Shown one piece after another: positions 1 through 6,024 of a stretch of 13,644 bases of DNA; positions within the stretch are counted from its first letter, which is position 1, and each line of letters starts with the position of its first letter. The DNA lies in the NCBI GenBank assembly GCA_018064305.1, contig JAGHVP010000265.1, positions 1 through 13,644 of the forward strand, given 5' to 3'. The position numbers were made by a program, and so were the translations under genes. The notes below the pieces were generated by a model. The model was not told the origin of the DNA. It saw nothing but the letters and a program-made list of their open reading frames with translations, and made no database searches. The stretch is from Candidatus Equibacterium intestinale. Lineage in GTDB: Bacteria > Bacteroidota > Bacteroidia > Bacteroidales > UBA932.

Positions 1-254
1 GTCCAATATCTCAAGAGGTTATTCAAATATTCTACTCTTAGAACGAAATAATCTCTCCCCTTTTTCAGTGCCCCCGTGAAAGTACCACCGCTAGAACCAA
101 AATCGTGAATTCCTGTGGAAATACACGGTGAATACGCCGCGGAACTGAGCCCGCCGCCGCAAGACTGCAGCAGAAACCGCAACTATTGCCGCAGAACCAC
201 CCCCGGAACAGTCACCCCACCCCGCTGCCACCGCAAGACTGCGGCAGAAACTGT
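1..254. other. Intergenic region with no supported gene
   Basis: This stretch lies downstream of the thiL-like stop codon. Bases 1 to about 115 are AT-rich and show no long open frame or clear promoter. Bases about 130-254 are markedly GC-rich and hold a degenerate direct repeat and a small hairpin, described separately. Plus-strand frames that start here run into the antisense of the thiL-like gene and encode arginine/proline-rich low-complexity protein, as expected of shadow frames. No T-tract follows the hairpin on the minus strand, so a classical intrinsic terminator is not evident. Confidence 0.6.
141..251. repeat. Degenerate GC-rich direct repeat downstream of the thiL-like gene
   Basis: The 24-base stretches at 154-177 and 228-251 differ at only two positions by eye; both contain the core CCGCAAGACTGC and end in GCAGAAAC. 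Each is preceded by a GGAAC element (141 and 205), which suggests an old duplication of a 40-50 base unit with diverged spacing. The second copy contains a small hairpin at 231-244 (CCGCA, loop AGAC, TGCGG); in the first copy (157-170) the stem has one mismatch. The hairpin lies about 10 bases past the thiL-like stop codon and could form at the 3' end of the operon mRNA, but this is inference. Confidence 0.5.
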
Positions 255-1289
255 CTACTCCTCCTTGCCGTCGAGGCCGCGGAGAGGGATCTCTGCACCG
301 TCGGGGGTCACAAGCACACTGCCCACTTCAGGCTGGCTCAGGTGACCTATCACGTCGAATGTCTGTATCTCCTTGTGGAACAGCTCGAACTGTTCGATGG
401 GGATGGTGAACATCAGGCGGTAGTCGTCGCCGCCGTTGAGTGCTGCCGTCACAGGATCCATCTGTATCTCTGACGCCATGTCGAATGTCTGTGTGGCAAT
501 GGGAATCTTGTCGAGATATATCTTGGCACCGAATCCCGTGTCAGAGGCAAGCGTGTGCACAGCCTCGGCCAGACCCTTGCAGTCGAACACACCTGCAGAG
601 GGCACAATCTTATGCTCTGCAAATCTGTCAAGGATGTTTGCAGGAATATCGGGGCACAGGTACTGCGCAAGGATATATTTGTATTTGCTGAGGTCGGGCT
701 GCTTTGCTGCATCCTGACCGGCTGCCAGGAAAGCCCCTTTCTCACGCTCAAGGACATGCTGTCCCATATACGCGCCTCCCACATTGCCGCTCAGGCAGAT
801 AAGGTCCATGCTCTTGGGAGCCGGCTTCCTGTCGCGGATGCTCTTCTTCTGTACACCAGTGGCCATCAGGCTGATCTGCAGGCCGTTCACCGACGGCGCC
901 AGACTCAGCGAAAGGCTTTCGAAGCCATGCTCCTTCGCTGCCACAAGCACTCCGCTCCAGAGCTCCTTTATATCTTCAAGGCAGAAATGAGCCGATATGC
1001 CCAGCACTACCGAGAGTGCCTTGGGGCGGTGGAATGCAGCATATATCTCACCCGCAACATTCAGTACAGCCTTGTAGCCGAGATGCTTCAACGGAGTGTA
1101 TATCAGATCGAAATCCACACCCTGCATCATGACCTTGTGGGTGGCGATGCCGCCGTCCACGGCAATCCTGGCGCTGTTGGTGTATCCGCTCCCTTCGAAC
1201 AGTATCTCCAGCGCCTTTGCGCGGCCGATCTGTGAAAACTCTGTGCGTCCGGGCTTTGCCTGCTTATTTTCAGCTTTTTTCTCTGCCAT
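255..1289 (-). CDS. ThiL-like (AIR synthase fold) protein, probable pseudoenzyme
   Basis: This 344-residue protein is the length of thiamine-monophosphate kinase (ThiL) and matches Bacteroidales ThiL in several stretches: GVDFDLIYTPLKHLGYKA (57-74), DLICLSGNVGGAYMG (162-176), ALNGGDDYRLMFT (283-295) and VIGHLSQPE (313-321). ThiL phosphorylates thiamine monophosphate to the diphosphate. Most acidic Mg/ATP motifs of the family are gone here. The GDDAA-type motif reads AVDGGIA (43-49), the SDIYAM-type motif reads GEIYAAF (80-86), the GGDT motif is replaced near 125-135, and the DISDGL motif reads FDCKGL (235-240). I therefore infer a paralogue without kinase activity, perhaps a binding or scaffold protein. 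The first 15 residues are a Lys-rich polar tail. It is the last gene of the operon, 12 bases after sufD. An automated pipeline would probably call it thiL, which I think is misleading. Confidence 0.8.
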   Translation of the reverse strand: MAEKKAENKQAKPGRTEFSQIGRAKALEILFEGSGYTNSARIAVDGGIATHKVMMQGVDFDLIYTPLKHLGYKAVLNVAGEIYAAFHRPKALSVVLGISAHFCLEDIKELWSGVLVAAKEHGFESLSLSLAPSVNGLQISLMATGVQKKSIRDRKPAPKSMDLICLSGNVGGAYMGQHVLEREKGAFLAAGQDAAKQPDLSKYKYILAQYLCPDIPANILDRFAEHKIVPSAGVFDCKGLAEAVHTLASDTGFGAKIYLDKIPIATQTFDMASEIQMDPVTAALNGGDDYRLMFTIPIEQFELFHKEIQTFDVIGHLSQPEVGSVLVTPDGAEIPLRGLDGKEE

Positions 1290-1301
1290 AGTTGTGTGTT
1301 T

Positions 1302-1937
1302 TTAGTTTGGTATGTATTCCAGCGCCTGGGCCTGGATATCTTCTGGAAGTGTATCAAGTATTTCTGCTGCAAATGCCATCTGCTGCAGGCGGCGGGCCGT
1401 TTCCCGGCTGATGCCGCGGCTCTGCATGTAGAAGAGCTCGTCTTCGTTGAGACGGCCTATGGTGGCTCCGTGGCTGCATTTCACATCGTCGGCATAAATC
1501 TCCAGCTGGGGAAGTGTGCGGACACGGGCGTCTTCACTCAGCAGCAGGTTGTGGTTGGCCTGGTATGCCTCGGTGCCGATGCAGTATGCAGGCACTTTCA
1601 CAAGCCCGTAGAAATCTGCGCGTGACGCATCGTAGAGCAACCCCTTGAACAGCTGGTTGCTGTAGCAGTCGGGCACATCGTGGTTCATTGTGATGTTGTA
1701 TGAGGCACGGCCGCTGCCACGGGTGATATAAAGCCCGCGCAGCACGCATGACGCATTCCTGCCTGCAAACTTCACGCAGATATCATTGCAGATTTCACCT
1801 TCCGGCAGAGTCACGAAAGTGATTTCGGCCTTTCCGCCCTCTTCAATCACAATGTCGTACCGCTCCACCGCTGCGCCTTTCTGAAGAAAGACACGGCTCA
1901 AAGATTCACCTGCAGCTATTTTTATGCAAACCGCCAT
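1302..1937 (-). CDS. sufD: Short SufD, Fe-S cluster assembly scaffold subunit
   Basis: SufD partners SufB on the SufC ATPase in the cytosolic SUF iron-sulfur cluster scaffold. The family signature is clear: a beta-helix region, then GTEAYQANHNLLLSEDARV (121-139), PQLEIYADDVKCSHGATIG (143-161) and a C-terminal helical tail containing DELFYMQSRGIS, which in the family docks on SufC. The conserved CSHG motif (C154, H156) is present. At 211 residues it is about half the usual 400-450. The N-terminal helical domain and the first part of the beta-helix are absent. There is no room for them, because the start codon follows the sufC stop after one base (TAA G ATG). The reading frame is intact, so this looks like a stable short form and not a recent break, although a degenerate SufD with reduced function is possible. 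Confidence 0.9.
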   Translation of the reverse strand: MAVCIKIAAGESLSRVFLQKGAAVERYDIVIEEGGKAEITFVTLPEGEICNDICVKFAGRNASCVLRGLYITRGSGRASYNITMNHDVPDCYSNQLFKGLLYDASRADFYGLVKVPAYCIGTEAYQANHNLLLSEDARVRTLPQLEIYADDVKCSHGATIGRLNEDELFYMQSRGISRETARRLQQMAFAAEILDTLPEDIQAQALEYIPN

Positions 1938-1938
1938 C

Positions 1939-2694
1939 TTATTTATTCTCCGCCTCTTTGATAATCCAGTCGTAGCCCTTCTCCTCTATCTCCAGGGCCA
2001 GCTCCTTGCCGGCGCTCTTGATGATGCGGCCGTCATACAGCACATGGATGAAGTCGGGCACGATATAGTCCAGAAGCCTCTGGTAATGTGTTATCACCAC
2101 AAATGAATTGTCGGCGGTGCGCAGGCTGTTGATGCCGTTGCCCACAATGCGCAGGGCATCCACGTCAAGGCCCGAATCTGTCTCGTCGAGCAAAGCCAGC
2201 TGCGGCTCCAGCACAGCCATCTGGAAAATCTCGTTGCGTTTCTTCTCTCCACCCGAAAATCCCACGTTCACACCGCGTGAGAGGAAGCTCTTGTCCATCT
2301 CCACCACAGCCATCTTCTCACGGAAAAGGCGCATAAGTTCGGCTGCGCTCAAGTCTGGCAGCCCTTTGCTTTTGCGGTGCTCAGCCACTGCAGCCTTCAG
2401 AAATGCAGCATTTGTAACACCGGGGATTTCTGTGGGATACTGGAACCCCAGGAAGACACCGGCCCACGAGCGCTCTTCGGGGCTCATCTCCAGCAGGTCC
2501 TTTCCGTTGTATGTCACACTGCCGGATGTCACGCTGTATGCGCTCTTGCCGGCCAGCACACCGCTCAGGGTGCTCTTGCCCGCTCCGTTGGGGCCCATGA
2601 TGGCATGTACTTCGCCGCGCCCGATGGAAAGGTTGATGCCTTTCAGAATCTCGCGGTCAGCGACACTAGCGTGTAAATCTTTAATTTGCAGCAT
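1939..2694 (-). CDS. sufC: SufC, Fe-S assembly ATPase (ABC-type)
   Basis: SufC is the ABC-type ATPase that drives conformational change in the SufB-SufD scaffold. With the start at 2694 it has 251 residues, typical for the family. Visible motifs are Walker A GPNGAGKST (34-42), Q-loop Q85, the variant signature SGGEKKRNE (147-155), Walker B followed by DETDSGLD (170-177), and the H-loop in ITHYQRLLDYI (H203). The upstream in-frame GTG at 2733 would add 13 residues without family similarity, encoded by the arm of the inverted repeat, so I prefer the ATG at 2694. No strong Shine-Dalgarno sequence precedes either start. The next gene, sufD, begins one base after the stop, so the two are probably translationally coupled. 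The start is 15 bases from the end of a long imperfect palindrome, which could affect its expression. Confidence 0.95.
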   Translation of the reverse strand: MLQIKDLHASVADREILKGINLSIGRGEVHAIMGPNGAGKSTLSGVLAGKSAYSVTSGSVTYNGKDLLEMSPEERSWAGVFLGFQYPTEIPGVTNAAFLKAAVAEHRKSKGLPDLSAAELMRLFREKMAVVEMDKSFLSRGVNVGFSGGEKKRNEIFQMAVLEPQLALLDETDSGLDVDALRIVGNGINSLRTADNSFVVITHYQRLLDYIVPDFIHVLYDGRIIKSAGKELALEIEEKGYDWIIKEAENK

Positions 2695-2708
2695 ACTCGT
2701 TATATTAC

Positions 2709-2875
2709 AAGAACCAGTTTTAAAATGGTTCACGAAAATTATTATAGATTATTGTTTGATGGATTTACCACTGATTTGAGGGAGCAATGGTGGCCCCATT
2801 GTGACTGAAAAGCAGCGGTAAATACGCGAATTAGAATCATAAGAATTGAAGTTAATCATTTCAAAACTGGTTCTT
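2709..2875. repeat. 167-base imperfect palindrome (fold-back or MITE-like element)
   Basis: The left arm 2709-2790 and right arm 2796-2875 are inverted copies around the 5-base loop TGGCC. The outer 20 bases pair best: the left reads AAGAACCAGTTTTAAAATGG and the reverse complement of the right reads AAGAACCAGTTTTGAAATGA. An inner block pairs ATTTACCACTG with CAGCGGTAAAT, and the apex pairs CAATGG with CCATTG. By hand alignment the arms are roughly 70% identical with two small gaps. The right arm includes the last four codons and stop of the pnuC-like gene; the left arm ends 14 bases before the sufC start codon. No transposase or clear target-site duplication is seen. It may be an old non-autonomous element or an inverted duplication. 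In the operon mRNA it could form a very long stem. Confidence 0.75.
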
Positions 2876-3505
2876 TAGTTGTTTACGCCACTCCTTCAAG
2901 CCCATTACGGCAAGAATCAGGTAGATAGCGCTTACGGCCGGCATGAATATCAATCCGGCAGAGAGATACAGGGCTATCTGGGCCACATCCACAATGATCC
3001 AGACAATCCAGCACTCGATATGTTTCTGAGCAGAAAGGTATTGTGCACCGAAAATCATGATTGTTGTGAAAGCGTCAAGATAAGGCGACTCTGCGGGAGG
3101 GAAGGTGCCCGGCCACAGTCTGCCGAGATTTCCCAGCACGGCCCCCCAACCCAGGGCGCACACCACAATCACCGCAATGCCTATGATGCACTCTTTCCGG
3201 GGCATGGTGGTGATCTTGAGCCTCTGCTCGCCGTTGGCCTCGCCCTCCTTGGGATGAGTCCAGCGCCAGTGTCCCAGGAAGTTTATCACAAACGAGATTG
3301 GCTGCAGCAGCATGCTTGAATAGAGGTGCTTGTCCAGGAAAAGAAGGAAAAGCAGGATGTTGTACACATACCCCACCCAGAAGTTGGCCACCTTCGCCCG
3401 GCCTGCAAGAAACACGCAGACAAGGCCGCTCATGGTGCATATAAGCTCGAGAAGGCTTACCTGCGCACCGGCAATGTTGAAAAATATATTTGTGAGTGCT
3501 TCCAT
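2861..3505 (-). CDS. PnuC-family vitamin transporter
   Basis: This 214-residue integral membrane protein belongs to the PnuC family, whose members import nicotinamide riboside (PnuC) or related vitamins such as thiamine (PnuT). Family features are QPISFVINFLGHWRW (68-82), including the N-x-x-G-x-W type motif, and WIVWIIVDVAQIALYLSAGL (166-185), which holds the paired-Trp and Asp/Leu-Tyr pattern of the substrate region. Several hydrophobic segments are visible (about 20-35, 41-58, 63-78, 106-125, 143-158, 166-184 and 188-203), consistent with the seven-helix fold. The tail is basic. It starts four bases after the sufB stop and lies between sufB and sufC, an unusual place for it. Substrate cannot be read from sequence. 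A thiL-like gene in the same operon hints at thiamine, but that gene looks catalytically dead, so I leave the symbol empty. Confidence 0.88.
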   Translation of the reverse strand: MEALTNIFFNIAGAQVSLLELICTMSGLVCVFLAGRAKVANFWVGYVYNILLFLLFLDKHLYSSMLLQPISFVINFLGHWRWTHPKEGEANGEQRLKITTMPRKECIIGIAVIVVCALGWGAVLGNLGRLWPGTFPPAESPYLDAFTTIMIFGAQYLSAQKHIECWIVWIIVDVAQIALYLSAGLIFMPAVSAIYLILAVMGLKEWRKQLKNQF

Positions 3506-3509
3506 TTCT

Positions 3510-4946
3510 TTATCCTATGCTTCCCTCCAGAGTCACAGCCAGCAGGCGCTGTGCCTCAACGGCAAACTCCATCGGTAAATTCTTCAATACGTCAGAGGCA
3601 TATCCCACCACCAGCAGACCCACTGCATTCTCTTCGCTGATACCTCGCTGGCGTAGGTAGAACAGCTGCTCGTCGCTTATCTTCGAGGTGGTGGCCTCGT
3701 GCTCCAGGATGGCCTCGGGATTGGCACACTCTATCACAGGGAATGTGTGTGCGCCGCATTCTGTGCCGATAAGCAGCGAGTCGCACTGCGAATGGTTGCG
3801 CGCTCCACTTGCCCCGGATGCCACTTTCACAAGGCCGCGGTAGCTGTTCTGGCTGTGACCTGCCGAAATACCCTTGCTCACGATGCGGCTCACTGTGTTG
3901 CGGCCTATATGGATCATCTTGGTGCCGGTATCGGCCTGCTGCCAGTTGTTGGTAACCGCCACGGAATAGAATTCCGAGCGGGAGTTGTCTCCTTTCAGGA
4001 TGGTGCTTGGATATTTCCAGGTGATGGCACTGCCTGTCTCCACCTGGGTCCAGCTCAGGTGGCTGTTCTCACCTTTGCACAATCCTCTCTTCGTTACAAA
4101 ATTATATATGCCGCCCTTGCCGTTCTTGTCTCCAGGATACCAGTTCTGGACGGTTGAATACTTTACATCGGCATCTTTCTCCACCACTATCTCCACGATT
4201 GCAGCGTGCAGCTGGTTGTCGTCGCGCATAGGCGCCGTGCACCCTTCGAGATAGCTCACGTACGACCCTTCGTCGGCCACAATCAGAGTGCGCTCGAACT
4301 GACCTGTGCCGCGGGCGTTGATACGGAAATAGCTTGAAAGCTCCATGGGGCAGCGCACACCCTTGGGGATATAGCAGAACGACCCGTCGCTGAACACCGC
4401 CGAATTGAGTGCAGAGAAGAAATTGTCACTCACGGGCACCACACTTGCCAGGTACTTGCGCACCAGGTCGGGATAGTTGCGGATGGCTTCGCTTATCGGG
4501 CAGAAGATTATCCCTTTTTCTGCAAGTGTCTTCTGGAATGTAGTCTTGACAGAAACCGAGTCGAACACCGCATCCACCGCCACGCCGGAAAGTGCGTCGC
4601 GCTCATTCAGGGGGATTCCAAGCTTGTCGAATGTCTTTGTCAGCTCTGGGTCTATCTCTTCCTTCTTCCTGGGTTTCCTGGGGGCCGCGAAATATATGAT
4701 GTCCTGGAAGTCGATCTCCGGGATGGTGAGATGGCCCCAGTCGGGCATCTTCATCTTCTGCCACTTGTGAAGGGCATCCAGACGGAACTGCAACATCCAC
4801 TCCGGCTCATCTTTCTTCTGCGAGATAAGCCGCACGATGTCGTCGTTGATTCCTTTCGGAAGGTATTCCTGCTCGATGTCGGTCTCGAACCCTTCGGCGT
4901 ACTCCCTCGAGGTGACTTCCTGTATGATATCCTTGTCTTCCGCCAT
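3510..4946 (-). CDS. sufB: SufB, Fe-S cluster assembly scaffold subunit
   Basis: SufB is the main scaffold of the SUF complex; it receives sulfur and assembles nascent Fe-S clusters with SufC and SufD in the cytosol. The 478-residue protein matches the family along its whole length: the N-terminal helical part (IQEVTSREYAEGFETDIEQE, PEWMLQFRLDALHKW), the middle FFSALNSAVFSDGSFCYIPKG, and the beta-helix with NHSQCDSLLIGTECGAHTFP (384-403) and LEHEATTSKIS (414-424). C397 in CGAHT corresponds by pattern to the essential core Cys of E. coli SufB. I chose the ATG at 4946 because the longer in-frame extension to 5084 is antisense to ilvE and has no SufB similarity. The start follows the ilvE stop after one base (TAG C ATG), indicating coupled translation. 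It is full length, in contrast to its SufD partner. Confidence 0.97.
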   Translation of the reverse strand: MAEDKDIIQEVTSREYAEGFETDIEQEYLPKGINDDIVRLISQKKDEPEWMLQFRLDALHKWQKMKMPDWGHLTIPEIDFQDIIYFAAPRKPRKKEEIDPELTKTFDKLGIPLNERDALSGVAVDAVFDSVSVKTTFQKTLAEKGIIFCPISEAIRNYPDLVRKYLASVVPVSDNFFSALNSAVFSDGSFCYIPKGVRCPMELSSYFRINARGTGQFERTLIVADEGSYVSYLEGCTAPMRDDNQLHAAIVEIVVEKDADVKYSTVQNWYPGDKNGKGGIYNFVTKRGLCKGENSHLSWTQVETGSAITWKYPSTILKGDNSRSEFYSVAVTNNWQQADTGTKMIHIGRNTVSRIVSKGISAGHSQNSYRGLVKVASGASGARNHSQCDSLLIGTECGAHTFPVIECANPEAILEHEATTSKISDEQLFYLRQRGISEENAVGLLVVGYASDVLKNLPMEFAVEAQRLLAVTLEGSIG

Positions 4947-4947
4947 G

Positions 4948-5964
4948 CTACTCCACAACTGTGTTCCAGCCGAACTTGTCTTCCGCACGGCCGTACTGTA
5001 TGTCGCGGAGCTTGTTGTAGAGAGCCAGGGACACAGGACCGGGAGCGGCCTTGTATTCCACAACCTCTTTGGTGTCGACGTCAAAAATCATCCCGATGGG
5101 AGAGATGACAGCTGCCGTGCCGCAGGCTCCGGCCTCGTCGAACTCCTTCAGTTCAGACACGGGAACAGGACGCTGCTCTACAGTCATGCCCATATCCTCT
5201 GCGATGGCGCGGAGGCTCTTGTTGGTGATAGAGGGCAGGATCGATGGAGACTTGGGAGTCACGTATGTATTGCCCTTGATGCCGAAGAAGTTGGCAGCTC
5301 CGCACTCTTCGATGTAGTTGCGCTCCACTGCGTCGAGGTACATGACATTTGAATATCCCATGCTCACCGCCTTCTCTCCTGAAAGGAGGCTGGATGCATA
5401 GTTGCCACCGGCCTTGATGTCGCCTGTGCCGCGCGGTGCCGCACGGTCCTGGAAACGGTCTACCATCACCTTGATGGCCTGCATGCCGCCCTTGAAGTAA
5501 GGTCCTACGGGCGAACAGAACACTATGAAGTCAGTGTCGGGGCCGGGATGTACTCCCAAAGTGACCTTCGAACTGAAGATAACCGGTCTGATATAGAGAG
5601 ACGCACCCGACTCGTAGGGAGGTACGAAATCTATATTGCGTTTGACGCACTCGATTACCGCATTGATGAACATATCTTCGGGCAGAGGTGTCATGCAGAG
5701 CTTCTCTGCCGATGCCTTCAGCCTCTTCGCATTCTCGTCCACACGGAACAGACGCACCTTGCCGTCCACTCCCCTGAAGGCTTTCAGCCCCTCGAATGCC
5801 TCGATACCGTAGTGGAGACACATCGTGGACATGTGCATGTGAATATATTCGTCGTCTGTAACGACCATGTCGCTCCATTGCCCGTTGTGGAAACTGTAGC
5901 GGATATTGACATTTGTCTTGAGGTAATCAAACCCCAGATTGTTCCAATCAATGTTTACTGCCAT
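4948..5964 (-). CDS. ilvE: Branched-chain amino acid aminotransferase
   Basis: This cytosolic PLP enzyme (fold type IV) interconverts leucine, isoleucine and valine with their 2-oxo acids, using glutamate/2-oxoglutarate. At 338 residues it has the usual length of the long BCAT subfamily. Visible motifs are YGIEAFEGLKAFRG (52-65), SLYIRPVIFSS (122-132), GTGDIKAGGNYASSL, with K184 as the expected PLP lysine, YIEECGAANFF around the cofactor-binding Glu, and EAGACGTAAVISPIG near the C-terminus, which contacts the PLP phosphate in the family. It is the first gene of the suf-containing operon; a -7 promoter match lies about 25 bases upstream and sufB starts one base after its stop codon. The coupling is notable because dihydroxy-acid dehydratase and isopropylmalate isomerase of the same pathway are Fe-S enzymes, but a functional reason for the link is inference. 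Confidence 0.96.
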   Translation of the reverse strand: MAVNIDWNNLGFDYLKTNVNIRYSFHNGQWSDMVVTDDEYIHMHMSTMCLHYGIEAFEGLKAFRGVDGKVRLFRVDENAKRLKASAEKLCMTPLPEDMFINAVIECVKRNIDFVPPYESGASLYIRPVIFSSKVTLGVHPGPDTDFIVFCSPVGPYFKGGMQAIKVMVDRFQDRAAPRGTGDIKAGGNYASSLLSGEKAVSMGYSNVMYLDAVERNYIEECGAANFFGIKGNTYVTPKSPSILPSITNKSLRAIAEDMGMTVEQRPVPVSELKEFDEAGACGTAAVISPIGMIFDVDTKEVVEYKAAPGPVSLALYNKLRDIQYGRAEDKFGWNTVVE

Positions 5965-5987
5965 AATGCATTATTTTATTCCAGCCC

Positions 5988-5995
5988 CAAAGTTA
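5988..5995 (-). promoter_or_regulatory. Candidate Bacteroidetes -7 box upstream of ilvE
   Basis: On the minus strand this reads TAACTTTG, an exact match to the Bacteroidetes -7 consensus TAnnTTTG, 23 bases before the ilvE start and within the 60-base gap after susD. It follows an A8 run. The -33 position about 19 bases upstream has only a weak resemblance to TTTG, so the promoter is tentative. It would separate the suf operon from the susCD operon. Confidence 0.45.
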
Positions 5996-6024
5996 TATTT
6001 TTTTTCGCAAGACTGAACCTTATT

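Noticed and set aside
141..251. Repeat pair as a CRISPR array
   Set aside because: There are only two diverged copies, no regular spacers and no cas genes.
115..473. Two overlapping plus-strand open frames at the left end
   Set aside because: They are rich in Pro, Arg and Cys, have no recognisable domains and extend into the antisense of the thiL-like gene.
1302..1937. sufD as a pseudogene
   Set aside because: The frame is intact, the start is coupled to sufC and the key C-terminal motifs are conserved, so a short functional form is more likely.
2695..2733. GTG start 39 bases upstream for sufC
   Set aside because: The added residues come from the arm of the palindrome and are not part of the SufC family; the ATG at 2694 gives the usual length.
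2709..2875. Palindrome as an intrinsic terminator for the sufB-pnuC transcript
   Set aside because: The stem is far longer than a normal terminator and no T-tract follows it on the minus strand. A regulatory role remains possible, so it is listed as a repeat only.
4947..5084. N-terminal extension of sufB beyond the ATG at 4946
   Set aside because: The extension overlaps the 3' end of ilvE in another frame and has no SufB similarity; the ATG one base after the ilvE stop fits the family length.
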